Shown piece after piece: positions 45,791-55,077 of a DNA stretch of 64,000 nt. The stretch is from Aquisphaera insulae. Lineage in GTDB: Bacteria; Planctomycetota; Planctomycetia; Isosphaerales; Isosphaeraceae. A program made the translations under genes and the position numbers. The notes below the pieces were generated by a model that saw only the letters and a list, made by a program, of their open reading frames with translations, did not search any database and was not told where the DNA came from. The DNA lies in contig NZ_JAALJH010000005.1 in assembly GCF_011064615.1 (NCBI RefSeq), positions 183,692 through 247,691 of the forward strand. The letters run 5' to 3'. The stretch's first letter is position 1. The number at the start of each line of letters is the position of its first letter.

Positions 45791-46417
45791 TCAAGACGGC
45801 GAAGTATCGGGCCCTTGCTCGTCCGCGTTCGCGGCCCGTTCCGGGCCGCGCCACCGCGGGAAGAGGTCGCGATCGAGCTCGACGTCGAGGAGGTCGAGCG
45901 CCCGGTTGACCGTCTGATCGACGAGGTCCTCGATCCGCGTCGGCCGGTGGTAGAAGGCCGGCACCGGGGGCATGATGGTCGCCCCCATCTCCGCGGCCTG
46001 GACCAGGAGCCGAAGGTGACCCAGGTGGAGCGGCGTCTCGCGGACCAGAAGCACCAGCCGCCGGCGCTCCTTCAGGGTCACGTCGGCCGCCCGCAGGAGC
46101 AGGTTATCCGAGAACGAGGTCGCGATCCCGGACACCGTCTTGATCGAGCACGGGGCGATGATCATCCCGGCAGTCCGGAACGACCCGGACGAGATCGCCG
46201 CGGCGATGTCGCCGGGCCGGTAGACGTGATCGGCCATGGCCTCGATCCGGTCCACCGGGATGTCGGTCTCCAGGCCGATCGTCCTCCGGCCGGACGGACT
46301 GATCACGAGATGGGTCTCGACGTCGTCCGCATCGCGGAGGACCTCCAGCGTCCGGATGCCGAAGATGGCCCCACTTGCACCCGAAATCCCGACCACCACG
46401 CGCTTCATCCGGGACAT
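45791..46417 (-). CDS. ubiX: UbiX-family flavin prenyltransferase
   Basis: The protein has about 208 aa from ATG 46417, with GGGAGG nine bases upstream. The N-terminus RVVVGISGASGAIFGIR and the blocks IIAPCSIKTVSGIATSFSDNLLLRAADVTLKERRRLVLLVRETPLH identify UbiX. It prenylates FMN to make the cofactor for UbiD-type decarboxylases. In futalosine-pathway bacteria this pair acts on menaquinone precursors (MqnL/MqnM), which would link it to the cluster at 2.4-6.3 kb. No UbiD is adjacent. It is divergent from the cas operon. Confidence 0.92.
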   Translation of the reverse strand: MSRMKRVVVGISGASGAIFGIRTLEVLRDADDVETHLVISPSGRRTIGLETDIPVDRIEAMADHVYRPGDIAAAISSGSFRTAGMIIAPCSIKTVSGIATSFSDNLLLRAADVTLKERRRLVLLVRETPLHLGHLRLLVQAAEMGATIMPPVPAFYHRPTRIEDLVDQTVNRALDLLDVELDRDLFPRWRGPERAANADEQGPDTSPS

Positions 46418-46637
46418 CTCCACGCGCCTCCCATTTCCCCTCGCCCCATTGTAGCGAGCCCCCGGCCCCGGGAAGTGCGCGAAGGCGCCTCGACCGCCTG
46501 ATCGACCGCAAGCAGGGCTCCCCTTCCCGGCCGGCCGCTATGCATTTCAGGCCCCGTCGCTGGGGTCCGGGCCGCTCCAACCCGCGATTCGGTCCTTCTC
46601 GTTCCCGTCCGTCGCTGGCCAGAAAAACGCGTCACCG

Positions 46638-46666
46638 TTGCAAATCGTCCGGAACCGTCCTAGGCT
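46638..46666 (+). promoter_or_regulatory. Candidate promoter of the cas operon
   Basis: TTGCAA (46638-46643) and TAGGCT (46661-46666) are separated by 17 bp, 51 bases before the cas4-cas1 start, in the 300-bp divergent gap with ubiX. The -10 element matches poorly, so this is tentative. Nothing else was seen in the gap. Confidence 0.3.
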
Positions 46667-46717
46667 CCACTCGTGCGGACGATCTTGGAGGTCTTTCGCC
46701 TCGATAGGAGTACGTCG

Positions 46718-48511
46718 ATGAATGGCGTCCCGGAGGTCCCGGTTGACCTGGTCCCGGTCCGAGCCCTGAATCAAGTAAGCTACTGCCCCCGGCTCTATTT
46801 CCTGGAATACGTCGAGGCCGTCATGCCCACGAACGAGTACGTGGAGGACGGGCTCTTTCAGCATCGGAGGATCAACGACCCGACCCTGGAGAACCGGCCA
46901 CGCAAGGAAGGCGAGGTCATCAAGACACGGAGCGTCTCCCTCGGCTCGGCTCGTCTCGGGATCACCGGGAAACTCGACGTCCTCGAGGAACGAGCCGACG
47001 CGACCATCCCGGTGGAGACCAAGCGCTCGAAGGCCCCGACCGACGACCTCGGCGAGCCGACGGCCTGGCCCAACGACGCCATTCAACTGTGCGCCCAGGC
47101 GATGCTCATGGAGGACGCCTGGGGGATCTCGGTCGAGCGAGGCGTGCTCTATTACGCCGGCTCGAAGACGCGAGTGGACGTCGCGATCGACGAGTCGCTG
47201 CGGCGGTCGACGACAGACGCGATCGACTTGATCCGTGAGCTTTCGGCCCGGGACACGCCGCCGGAGCCGCTTCCTGCGATGCTTCGGCACCGTTGCTTCG
47301 GCTGCTCCCTGGCGCCGATCTGCCTGCCGGAAGAGATCCTCCATGGCCTGGGGCATCCGGCCGCCGCACCGCCGCCGGAGGTCGCGACTCCGCCGGTGTC
47401 CGCGGGCGTCCGCCTGACACGCGTGATTCCCTCGTGCGACGAGCGGGCGGTTCTCTACGTCCAGGAGCCGGGGACCCACATCGGCCGACGGTCCGAGCAC
47501 CTGATCCTCAACTGCAAGGGCGTCGAGACGGGCCGGATCCCGCTGGCGTCGATTCGCCAGATGGTCGTCTTCGGGAATGTCCAGGTCTCCACCCAGGCGA
47601 TCCAGACGCTCGCGGAGCACGAGATCCCGGTGTCGTACCTGACGGGCCATGGCAAGTTCATCGCGAGCGTGATGCCCGCGCCGCCCAAGAACGTGGCCCT
47701 GAGATCTCACCAGTACCGGGCGTTCTCCGATCCCGAAACCGCCCTGGGACTGGCCCGCGCCGTGGTGGCCGCCAAGATCTCCAACCAGCGAACACTCCTG
47801 ATGCGATCCTTGCGTCTCCAACCCCGCGATGAACCGTCGGCGGGATCCGCCGCCGCCTCCGAAGCGACATCTCCGCCTGCCCGGGGCAGCGACGAGCCGG
47901 CGGCCCGCGACATGGCCGAGCTCCTTCGACGCCTTCCCAGGGCGGCCGATCAGGGGGCGCTCCTCGGCCTCGAGGGGCAGGCGGCATCGCTCTATTTCGG
48001 CGAGTTCGGCCGGATGATCAAGGCGCGTCCGCCGTGCGGTTCGTTCGACTTCCAGTCGAGGAATCGTCGTCCCCCCCGCGACCCCGTGAACGCCCTGTTG
48101 AGCTTCGCCTATGCGCTGCTCTGCAAGGATTGCTTCGCCGCCGCCTGCACGGTGGGCTTCGACCCCTACCAGGGCTTCTACCACGCCGGCCGCCATGGCA
48201 AGCCGTCCCTGGCCTTGGACTTGATGGAGGAGTTCCGGGCGGTGATCGCGGATTCGGTGGTCCTGGGCCTGGTGAACAACGGCATGCTGTCGAAGCGGGA
48301 TTTCCTGATTTACCGAGACGCCTGCCAGCTCTCGGACGTCGGCCGGGAGATCTTCTTCAAGGCGTACGAGCAGCGGAAGGCCACGGAGGTGATGCACCCC
48401 GTCTTCGGCTATCGGATGACCTACGGCCGGATGCTCGAGGTTCAGGCGCGGATGCTCGCCGCCTTCGTCCGCGGCGACCTTCCCGCGTACACCGGCTTCA
48501 CCGTCCGCTGA
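46718..48511 (+). CDS. cas4-cas1: Cas4-Cas1 fusion protein (type I-G)
   Basis: A 597-aa fusion starting at ATG 46718, with AGGAG seven bases upstream. The Cas4 half (~1-205) has the RecB-type nuclease residues (GKLD Asp87, then ETK at 100-102) and the iron-sulphur cysteines Cys23, Cys193, Cys196 and Cys202. The Cas1 half (~235-597) has the catalytic Glu419 in GLEG, His489 in GFYHAGRHG and the DLMEEF acidic block (501-505). Together these trim prespacers at the PAM side and integrate them. The two halves are joined by a proline-rich linker. Cas4-Cas1 fusions are typical of type I-G/I-U. Both active sites look intact. Confidence 0.95.
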   Translation: MNGVPEVPVDLVPVRALNQVSYCPRLYFLEYVEAVMPTNEYVEDGLFQHRRINDPTLENRPRKEGEVIKTRSVSLGSARLGITGKLDVLEERADATIPVETKRSKAPTDDLGEPTAWPNDAIQLCAQAMLMEDAWGISVERGVLYYAGSKTRVDVAIDESLRRSTTDAIDLIRELSARDTPPEPLPAMLRHRCFGCSLAPICLPEEILHGLGHPAAAPPPEVATPPVSAGVRLTRVIPSCDERAVLYVQEPGTHIGRRSEHLILNCKGVETGRIPLASIRQMVVFGNVQVSTQAIQTLAEHEIPVSYLTGHGKFIASVMPAPPKNVALRSHQYRAFSDPETALGLARAVVAAKISNQRTLLMRSLRLQPRDEPSAGSAAASEATSPPARGSDEPAARDMAELLRRLPRAADQGALLGLEGQAASLYFGEFGRMIKARPPCGSFDFQSRNRRPPRDPVNALLSFAYALLCKDCFAAACTVGFDPYQGFYHAGRHGKPSLALDLMEEFRAVIADSVVLGLVNNGMLSKRDFLIYRDACQLSDVGREIFFKAYEQRKATEVMHPVFGYRMTYGRMLEVQARMLAAFVRGDLPAYTGFTVR

Positions 48512-48525
48512 ATCGAGGAGCAACC

Positions 48526-48810
48526 ATGGAGACTTACCTCGTCGCCTACGACATCAGCAACGACAAGCGCCTGCGGAAGGTCGCGACCACCTGCGAGGAT
48601 TTCGGAATTCGGCGTCAATATTCAGTGTTCACCTGTAGACTAACGGCCACCGACATGGTACGCCTTAAATCGAGGCTGTACGACATCATCGATCTGGACC
48701 AGGATCAGGTCCTTATCATCCCCCTCTGCGCCCGCTGCCTGGGCGCCATCGAGACCCTCGGCCGGCCGATCGAACCGCCGGACGCGAGGGACGTGGTGAT
48801 TGTGAGATAG
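48526..48810 (+). CDS. cas2: Cas2
   Basis: The protein has 94 aa, starting at ATG 48526 after GAGGAG. YLVAYDISNDKRLRKVATTCEDFGIRRQYSVFTC is the classic Cas2 N-terminus, with Asp9 on beta-1. It forms the dimer at the centre of the Cas1-Cas2 integration complex. It follows cas4-cas1 by 14 bases. Confidence 0.97.
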   Translation: METYLVAYDISNDKRLRKVATTCEDFGIRRQYSVFTCRLTATDMVRLKSRLYDIIDLDQDQVLIIPLCARCLGAIETLGRPIEPPDARDVVIVR

Positions 48811-48855
48811 TCAAAATGCATCAAGAGTTTCAAGAGTGAAACCAGGAGAATGGCC

Positions 48856-50145
48856 ATGGGAACGACGCTGACATTCCGGAAGCTTCACGACGCCGTATCA
48901 GGACGGGGAGTGGCCTTCCGCTCTCTCGTGAAACTCCAGCCCGCGGCCGGTGAGGGGACGAAGGTGTTTCCACCCACCTACGCCGGCGGGGCCTACGCGA
49001 AGGAGGCGCGGCGGCTTCCGGAACGTGCCGAGCCGGTGGACTGCGTGCTCATCGACAGCGTCCAGAGTCAGGCCAACCGGATGGAGGAGGCCCTCCAGCG
49101 GGCGATCGACGATGGTCGACTGAAACTGCCCCTCCTCGAGGTGGACTTCGGGCCGTTCGCCCCGGACGAGAAGAAGACGAAGGGCATCAAGCTGGTCGAT
49201 CCGGTCGGCAAGGTCAGCTCGCTCCAGGTCCCCCATCGTGCCGTCGATGCGATCTTCCGGGAGAGTCTGTTGGACGGCGTGGAGTTCCGGGCTTCCGACG
49301 TGGGCAAACGCATCGGCTCCGTCCGGGCCCAGGACGCCACGGCCCTCTACGAGTATTGTCCGACGGCGCTCGTTTTCGGCATCTGGGACTCGACAGGTCC
49401 GAAGGGGGGGCTGGGAGCGAAATTCGAGCGGGCCATGGTCGGCGAGATCGTCGGGATTGACGCGGTCTTCGGAGAAAAGACCTCCAGTCGCATCGATCCG
49501 ATCATCCGCAAGAACCCGCCCGTCTACGAGGCGCGTGGTGGGGGCTGGACCGTCGATGTGTCCCTGGCGGTGATGGAAACGAAGAAGGGCGCTTCAGTCC
49601 CGAAGCCGTTCGCGAAGAAGCTCTCCAAGCTCAACCTTGGGAACGTCACACCGTCGATTGACAGGAACGACGCGGGAGAGCCGACGGGAGGCGTGACGAT
49701 CTCGCATGCCGAGCAGACGGTAGTCCTTTCGCTACCCGCCCTGAGGAGGCTGCGATTCCCGCGTCAGGGACAGACGAGCCGTGAGGTTGATGACGCCGCT
49801 CGCACGGTCCTGGCGGCCCTGGGCCTTTGCGCCGCGGCCCTCGCGGCGGAGGCGGGGCTCGACCTCCGCTCTCGCTGCCTGCTCTGGCCGACCGAGCCTC
49901 TCACGTGGCAACTCCTCGGGCGGCCTGGCGAGGCACCGGAATCGTTCGTGCTCGAGGCCGACGACGCGATCAAGCTCCTCAACGAGGCTGTCGCCCAGGC
50001 CGAGAAGCTGGGCCTGAAGTGGCACGCCGATCAACCTCTGACGCTCACGCCCTCCGATCGTCTCCTGAGCGTCGTCATCGAGAGTCAGAATAAGGCCGTG
50101 AAGGAGGGCGATGAGAAGGGCACCGGTGAGGAAGGGGGCGAATGA
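48856..50145 (+). CDS. csb1: Csb1 (Cas7 backbone subunit, type I-G)
   Basis: The protein has 429 aa. The ATG at 48856 is preferred over 48850 because AGGAG at 48844-48848 is then seven bases away. The segment CVLIDSVQSQANRMEEAL is the Csb1/GSU0053 signature, followed by LEVDFG and IGSVRAQDATALYEYCPTALVFG. As a Cas7-type RAMP protein it should polymerise along the crRNA spacer. Its stop overlaps the csb2 start (ATGA). Confidence 0.95.
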   Translation: MGTTLTFRKLHDAVSGRGVAFRSLVKLQPAAGEGTKVFPPTYAGGAYAKEARRLPERAEPVDCVLIDSVQSQANRMEEALQRAIDDGRLKLPLLEVDFGPFAPDEKKTKGIKLVDPVGKVSSLQVPHRAVDAIFRESLLDGVEFRASDVGKRIGSVRAQDATALYEYCPTALVFGIWDSTGPKGGLGAKFERAMVGEIVGIDAVFGEKTSSRIDPIIRKNPPVYEARGGGWTVDVSLAVMETKKGASVPKPFAKKLSKLNLGNVTPSIDRNDAGEPTGGVTISHAEQTVVLSLPALRRLRFPRQGQTSREVDDAARTVLAALGLCAAALAAEAGLDLRSRCLLWPTEPLTWQLLGRPGEAPESFVLEADDAIKLLNEAVAQAEKLGLKWHADQPLTLTPSDRLLSVVIESQNKAVKEGDEKGTGEEGGE

Positions 50146-51905
50146 TGGAGTCGCTCACCATCTCGTGGGAATACCTGACCGGCTACGCGACGGCCACGGA
50201 TCCCTCCACGCGCGATGGGGTCGAGTGGCCGCCGCATCCGGCCAGGGTCTTCATGGCGCTCGCCGCGGCCTGGTTCGAAACCGAGCCCCTCGATGACAGC
50301 GACGAGGAGCGATCCGCGTGGCACGCCGAACGGCAGGCACTCCGGTGGCTGGAAACGCTCGGCGATCCGGAGCTGCATCTTCCGGACGTCGACCCCAGGA
50401 CCGCACGCCAGCCGGTCACGGTCTACGTGCCGGTGAATGATCGCGCCGGGCCGGCCGCGGCGATGCTCCAGTCGGCCCCCTCGATCCCCCGCAACAAGCA
50501 GCCTCGCACCTTCCCGAAGATCTGGGTCGGACCGAACGCGTGTTGCCTCCACTGGCCCGACGCCGTCGGAGCGTCGACCCATACCGGGCCGCTCGATCTT
50601 CTTTGCCGCAAGGTGACCAGAATCGGCCATTCTTCCTCTTTGGTGGCGATGCGTGCGGCGAGCGACGAGAACGCCCCGAATGCCGAGACGTGCCTGGTCC
50701 GCGACGACCTACAAGCCGAGCGGAGTGTCCGATCCGTCAGCGACGGGATGCTCGACATGCTCGAGGAACGCTTCGGCGAATCCCCAAGACGCCGGCATGC
50801 GGCCCTCTCGGCCGAGGTCGACGAGCTCAACGCGAGGCGGAAAACGATACGAGGCAAGGGGGCCGCGGAGGCGAAGGGAGAAATCGATGCCCGCCTGACG
50901 ACGCTCAAGGAGGAACTGGCGAAAGTCGACCCTCGCCCGCCGGTCCGGCCCTCCACTGGGCTATGGGCAGGATATCGAAAGCAGAGTCCAGGCTCGGAGG
51001 CGGAAGCTGTCTGGAAGTCCCCGTTCGACCAGGACTTCTTCGTCCTCACTCCGGTCGACGGCCAGCCGCTGCCCGTCGAATCGACGCTTCAGGTGACCCG
51101 GGTCCTCCGTGAGACCATTCAGAACTTATGTCCCGACCCGATCCCGTCCTGGGTGAGCGGGCATGCGCCTGATGGAAGTCCGCTCCGCGACGGCGGTGGG
51201 CACATCGCCGTCGTGCCGCTTCCCCACGTTGGCCCCCCCCACGCCGACGGCCACTTGCTTGGCCTCGCGATCGTCTTCCCTCGATCGATACCTCCGAACG
51301 AACGAGGGTCGGTGCTGAGGTCCCTGCTGATTGGCGACGACGGTCAACTGCGACCTGTTTCGTTGAGGCTCGGCCGACTCGGGGTCCGCGATTTCAAGAA
51401 ACTGGAGCCGAAGGAAACGGCCCGGGGATTGAACCCAGCAACCTGGACTGCCGTCTGGTCGCGGGAGCGCATGGGGACACGATGCTGGGCCTCGGCCACC
51501 CCGGTGGTCCTGGACCGCTTCCCGAAAGCCCAACGGATCGACCCGGCTCAGCGGATCGCCTGGGAAACCGAGGTGCGTTCCATCCTCCTGCAGGCCTGCG
51601 AACGTGCCGGCCTCCCCCAACCCTCCGCCATCGACGTCAACACCACGAGCTGGCACATCGGCAGCCCGCGGGCCTACTGCAAACGTCGCCCATTCCGAGG
51701 CGGCGCCGGGACGGATTCGCCGACTGACGTTCCCTTCGGCGATGGCTTCCCCCCGTACCCCGCGAAGGGGACGAACGCGCCCCGGCCGCAAATCCATGTC
51801 TTCCTCGAGTTCCCCGTCCCTGTGGTGGGCCCTGTCCTCCTCGGCGCGGGTCGGTTCCTGGGCTACGGCCTGTTCAAGCCATGGAGGGAGGCGGACCATG
51901 GCTGA
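50142..51905 (+). CDS. csb2: Csb2 (Cas5-Cas6 fusion, type I-G)
   Basis: The protein has 587 aa. It begins at ATG 50142 (or the adjacent ATG 50145). The N-terminal Cas5-like half shows ISWEYLTGYATA and WPPHPARVFMALAAAWF. The C-terminal half has the conserved WSRERMGTRCWASATPVVLDRFP block and a glycine-rich loop GAGRFLGYGLF typical of Cas6 RAMPs. It is therefore expected both to cap the crRNA 5' handle and to cut repeat RNA. A charged helical insertion lies at about 225-265. It overlaps csb1 by four and cas3 by eight bases. Confidence 0.94.
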   Translation: MMESLTISWEYLTGYATATDPSTRDGVEWPPHPARVFMALAAAWFETEPLDDSDEERSAWHAERQALRWLETLGDPELHLPDVDPRTARQPVTVYVPVNDRAGPAAAMLQSAPSIPRNKQPRTFPKIWVGPNACCLHWPDAVGASTHTGPLDLLCRKVTRIGHSSSLVAMRAASDENAPNAETCLVRDDLQAERSVRSVSDGMLDMLEERFGESPRRRHAALSAEVDELNARRKTIRGKGAAEAKGEIDARLTTLKEELAKVDPRPPVRPSTGLWAGYRKQSPGSEAEAVWKSPFDQDFFVLTPVDGQPLPVESTLQVTRVLRETIQNLCPDPIPSWVSGHAPDGSPLRDGGGHIAVVPLPHVGPPHADGHLLGLAIVFPRSIPPNERGSVLRSLLIGDDGQLRPVSLRLGRLGVRDFKKLEPKETARGLNPATWTAVWSRERMGTRCWASATPVVLDRFPKAQRIDPAQRIAWETEVRSILLQACERAGLPQPSAIDVNTTSWHIGSPRAYCKRRPFRGGAGTDSPTDVPFGDGFPPYPAKGTNAPRPQIHVFLEFPVPVVGPVLLGAGRFLGYGLFKPWREADHG

Positions 51906-54900
51906 TGCCGGGATCGTCGGATTTCGGGAGTATTTCAGGGCCCTTCACGGCGAGGATCGGGAGCCATATTCCTGGCAGCAAAGGCTCGCCGACCTCGCCG
52001 TCGAGGGGAAGTGGCCGGCTGCGATCGACCTACCCACGGGCGCCGGCAAGACGGCCTGCCTCGACATCGCGATCTATGCCCTGGCCCGCCAGGCCGCACT
52101 CCCCGCCGCCCAGCGGACCGCCCCGCGTCGGATCTTCTTCTGCGTCAACCGCCGCGTCGTTGTTAGCGAGGCGTACGATCGCGTCTGGAAGATCGCCCGG
52201 GCGCTGTGGGACTCCGAGGCGAAAACGGGTTCCCCAGTCCTCCGATCGATTGCCTCGGCCCTGCGCACCGTCGGAGGGACGACGGACGAACGGGATCTCC
52301 CCCCGTTCGATGTCCTCGAGCTTCGAGGGGGGATCTACCTCGACAACCGCTGGGCCCGATCCGCCAGCCAGCCCACCGTGGTCTGCACCACGATTGACCA
52401 GCTCGGCTCTCGACTCCTCTTCCGCGGCTACGGAGTATCCCCCAACGCGGCGCCGGTCCAGGCGTCCCTCATCGCCTACGACAGCCTGGTTCTCCTCGAT
52501 GAGGCGCATATCAGCCGGCCTTTCCTGCAGACGCTGACCAACGTTGAGGAGCACCTCAGACCGCGAAAGGATGCCCCGGACGGCATCGGCAGGCCGATCA
52601 TGAAGGTGGTCCCGATGAGCGCGACGCCGCCGCCCGGCGCCAGCGCGGAGTCCGTCTTTCGCCTTGATGACGAGGACCGACGGAACGCGTTCCTGAATTC
52701 CGTCCTGACGGCCCGCAAGCCGGCGCGGTTGCAGGCCGAGCCCGACATCGCGAAGGCGATCGTCGAGCTGGCCGGCAAACTGGCCCGGCAGGGCACTCCG
52801 GCCATCGGCATCATCGTCAATCGAGTCGACACCGCGAGGAAGATCTACGAGAAGCTCTCCGAGGATCACCAGGAGATCCCCGCCGAGCTCGTCATTGGCG
52901 CCATGAGGCCGCTCGATCGGGAAGCCCAGTTGAAGCGACTGGCACCCCGAATCGCCGCGGATCGGTCCACCGAATTCCATTCGCCGAGCTTCACGATATC
53001 CACCCAGTGCCTGGAAGTCGGGGCCGATTATGACTTCGACATCCTCTTCACCGAATGCGCATCACTGGACGCCCTTCGCCAGCGATTCGGCCGGCTGAAT
53101 CGCCGAGGCAGAAGGCCCGACGCAAAGGGTTTCATCCTGATCCAGAACAAGGACGTGAAATCCGAGGAGGTGATCGCGGACAACAAGAAGCCGGATCCCA
53201 TCTACGCCGATTCGCTCTCGCGCACATGGAACTGGCTTCAGGCGAAGGCCACCCGTGACGAGTCCGAGGGCGTCGAAGCATCCGTGAAAGGTGGAAAGGC
53301 CAGGTCCGGCCGCGCGATGATCGCGGACGCGGAGTTTCCGTTCGGCAACGACGCGTTCGTTCAACTCCTTCCTGAAGAGGATGGTCAACGAAAGGTCCCC
53401 CTCGCATTGCTGGCACCCTCGGCCTCGCTGGATGCTCCGGTCCTTTTCCCCGCGTATCTGGACCTCCTCTGCCAGACCTCGCCGGCCCCGGCCCTCGAGC
53501 CGAGCCTCGACCTGTTCCTCCACGGGCAGAAGAGCGATGCCGAGGTCCGCGTTTGCTGGCGAGCGGATCTCCCGGCCGTCGATCCCAAGTCGTGGCCTGA
53601 GATCGTGGCTCTACTGCCCCCGTCTTCGGCGGAGTGCATGAGCGTTTCCATCGGCCGGCTCAAACGCTGGCTGGAGGATGATCCGGCCCGTCGCCCCATC
53701 AGTGACGAGAGTGATCAGATCGGCGTCCCTCCACCCAGCTTCGGCGAAGCCGAGGAGGGGAGTCCCCGCCCCTCCACGAGGAAGAAGCCCAGGTTCAGCG
53801 GGCTCCTCTGGCGTGGGACGAACCGAAGTTCGGTACTGGATTGGATCGATCAGATCTATCCCGGCGACACTCTCGTGCTCCCCGTCTACGCCGGAGGCTG
53901 GAACGACCTGGGCCACGTTCCAGGTCACGGCGAACTGGGAGTCGATGCGGACACGTCGTCGGCAAGGCTGCTCAGGTCGGCCGGCGAAGGTACGAACGAG
54001 GAGCAGCCTCCGCCCAATCGTGCGATGGACATCGCGGAAGAAGCCTACCGAAAATCGCGCGGACGCGCGGTCCTGCGTCTTCATCCTTCGCTCCTCGACG
54101 AGGATGAAGGGAAGACCCTCGCCTCCTACTTCAAGGACCTGGAGGACGAAGGAAGTCCCATCGAGAAGCTGGATCTCGACGATCTCATCGATCATCTCAA
54201 GGAGGACGGATCGGAGAAGGTCCAATCACTCATCGCCAGGCTCGAGACCTTCAAGCCCAGGCATGGCGGGTATGGCTGCGATCCCTATCCGGGAGACAAG
54301 GGGATCGTGCTGACGTGGAAGGCCAGGGCCGCCGCCCGAGACCACGACTTGCTGCCGCCCGCGGATGACGGGGACGACTCATGGTCGCGCTGTCGAAGCG
54401 CGAGCTTTGTCACGCTCGGAGACCATACGGACCATGTCATGCAGCGTCTCGCGGAAACGCACGAGCTGATCCCGACGTGCATCCCGGCGGAGGACCTTCT
54501 GGCCGCCGCGGAGCGCCACGACTGGGGCAAGGCCGACGACCGATTCCAGGCGATGCTTCGACGCGCCGATCGGACCGAACCATGGCTCTGGGGTCGTACG
54601 GTTCTGGAGCTGATCGCCAAGTCGAACGATCTCCCTCGCACGCCAGCACAGCGGCTGGCGGCGCGGCAGCGGGCGAATCTCCCCGAGGGTTTCCGGCACG
54701 AGATGCTCTCACTCCAGCTTTCGGAGCTTGATTCAAGGCTCGAGGACCGCGAGCATCGAGACCTGATCCTCCACCTGATCGCGGCGCATCACGGCCACGG
54801 CCGACCCTTCGCCCCGGTCGTTGCCGACGAGGAAACGCCCGCGATCGAGCTCCATGGCGTCACCCTCTCCTCCGATCTACGCCAGCAAAGCCCTCCGCAT

Positions 54901-55077
54901 CACGCCGGTTCCGGCGTGGCCGAGCGGTTCTGGGCTCTGACTCGGCGCCATGGCTGGTGGGGGCTCGCCTACCTCGAGTCGCTGATCCGGCTTGCCGATC
55001 AGCAGGCGAGCGCGGCCGAGGACGATGTGAGAACGAATTCAAAGGTGAGGCCCTCGGCTCAGGAGGCCGTTCGATGA
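51898..55077 (+). CDS. cas3: Cas3 helicase-nuclease with C-terminal HD domain (type I-G)
   Basis: The protein has 1059 aa. The SF2 helicase comes first: Walker A LPTGAGKT (45-52), DEAH (201-204), SATPPPGAS, then STQCLEVGADYDFD and RFGRLNRRGR. The HD nuclease is at the C-terminus: AAERHDWGKADDRF (His874, Asp875) and LIAAHHGHGRP (around 964-967). This helicase-first order is the type I-G arrangement and the reverse of most type I Cas3 proteins. Motifs for both activities are intact. A long in-frame extension into csb2 is not real. The stop overlaps the start of the next gene (ATGA). Confidence 0.95.
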   Translation: MADAGIVGFREYFRALHGEDREPYSWQQRLADLAVEGKWPAAIDLPTGAGKTACLDIAIYALARQAALPAAQRTAPRRIFFCVNRRVVVSEAYDRVWKIARALWDSEAKTGSPVLRSIASALRTVGGTTDERDLPPFDVLELRGGIYLDNRWARSASQPTVVCTTIDQLGSRLLFRGYGVSPNAAPVQASLIAYDSLVLLDEAHISRPFLQTLTNVEEHLRPRKDAPDGIGRPIMKVVPMSATPPPGASAESVFRLDDEDRRNAFLNSVLTARKPARLQAEPDIAKAIVELAGKLARQGTPAIGIIVNRVDTARKIYEKLSEDHQEIPAELVIGAMRPLDREAQLKRLAPRIAADRSTEFHSPSFTISTQCLEVGADYDFDILFTECASLDALRQRFGRLNRRGRRPDAKGFILIQNKDVKSEEVIADNKKPDPIYADSLSRTWNWLQAKATRDESEGVEASVKGGKARSGRAMIADAEFPFGNDAFVQLLPEEDGQRKVPLALLAPSASLDAPVLFPAYLDLLCQTSPAPALEPSLDLFLHGQKSDAEVRVCWRADLPAVDPKSWPEIVALLPPSSAECMSVSIGRLKRWLEDDPARRPISDESDQIGVPPPSFGEAEEGSPRPSTRKKPRFSGLLWRGTNRSSVLDWIDQIYPGDTLVLPVYAGGWNDLGHVPGHGELGVDADTSSARLLRSAGEGTNEEQPPPNRAMDIAEEAYRKSRGRAVLRLHPSLLDEDEGKTLASYFKDLEDEGSPIEKLDLDDLIDHLKEDGSEKVQSLIARLETFKPRHGGYGCDPYPGDKGIVLTWKARAAARDHDLLPPADDGDDSWSRCRSASFVTLGDHTDHVMQRLAETHELIPTCIPAEDLLAAAERHDWGKADDRFQAMLRRADRTEPWLWGRTVLELIAKSNDLPRTPAQRLAARQRANLPEGFRHEMLSLQLSELDSRLEDREHRDLILHLIAAHHGHGRPFAPVVADEETPAIELHGVTLSSDLRQQSPPHHAGSGVAERFWALTRRHGWWGLAYLESLIRLADQQASAAEDDVRTNSKVRPSAQEAVR

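Noticed and set aside
51604..51897. Longer N-terminus for Cas3 starting inside csb2
   Set aside because: The extension is an out-of-frame read of the csb2 C-terminus. ATG 51898 with an 8-base overlap gives a normal Cas3 start.
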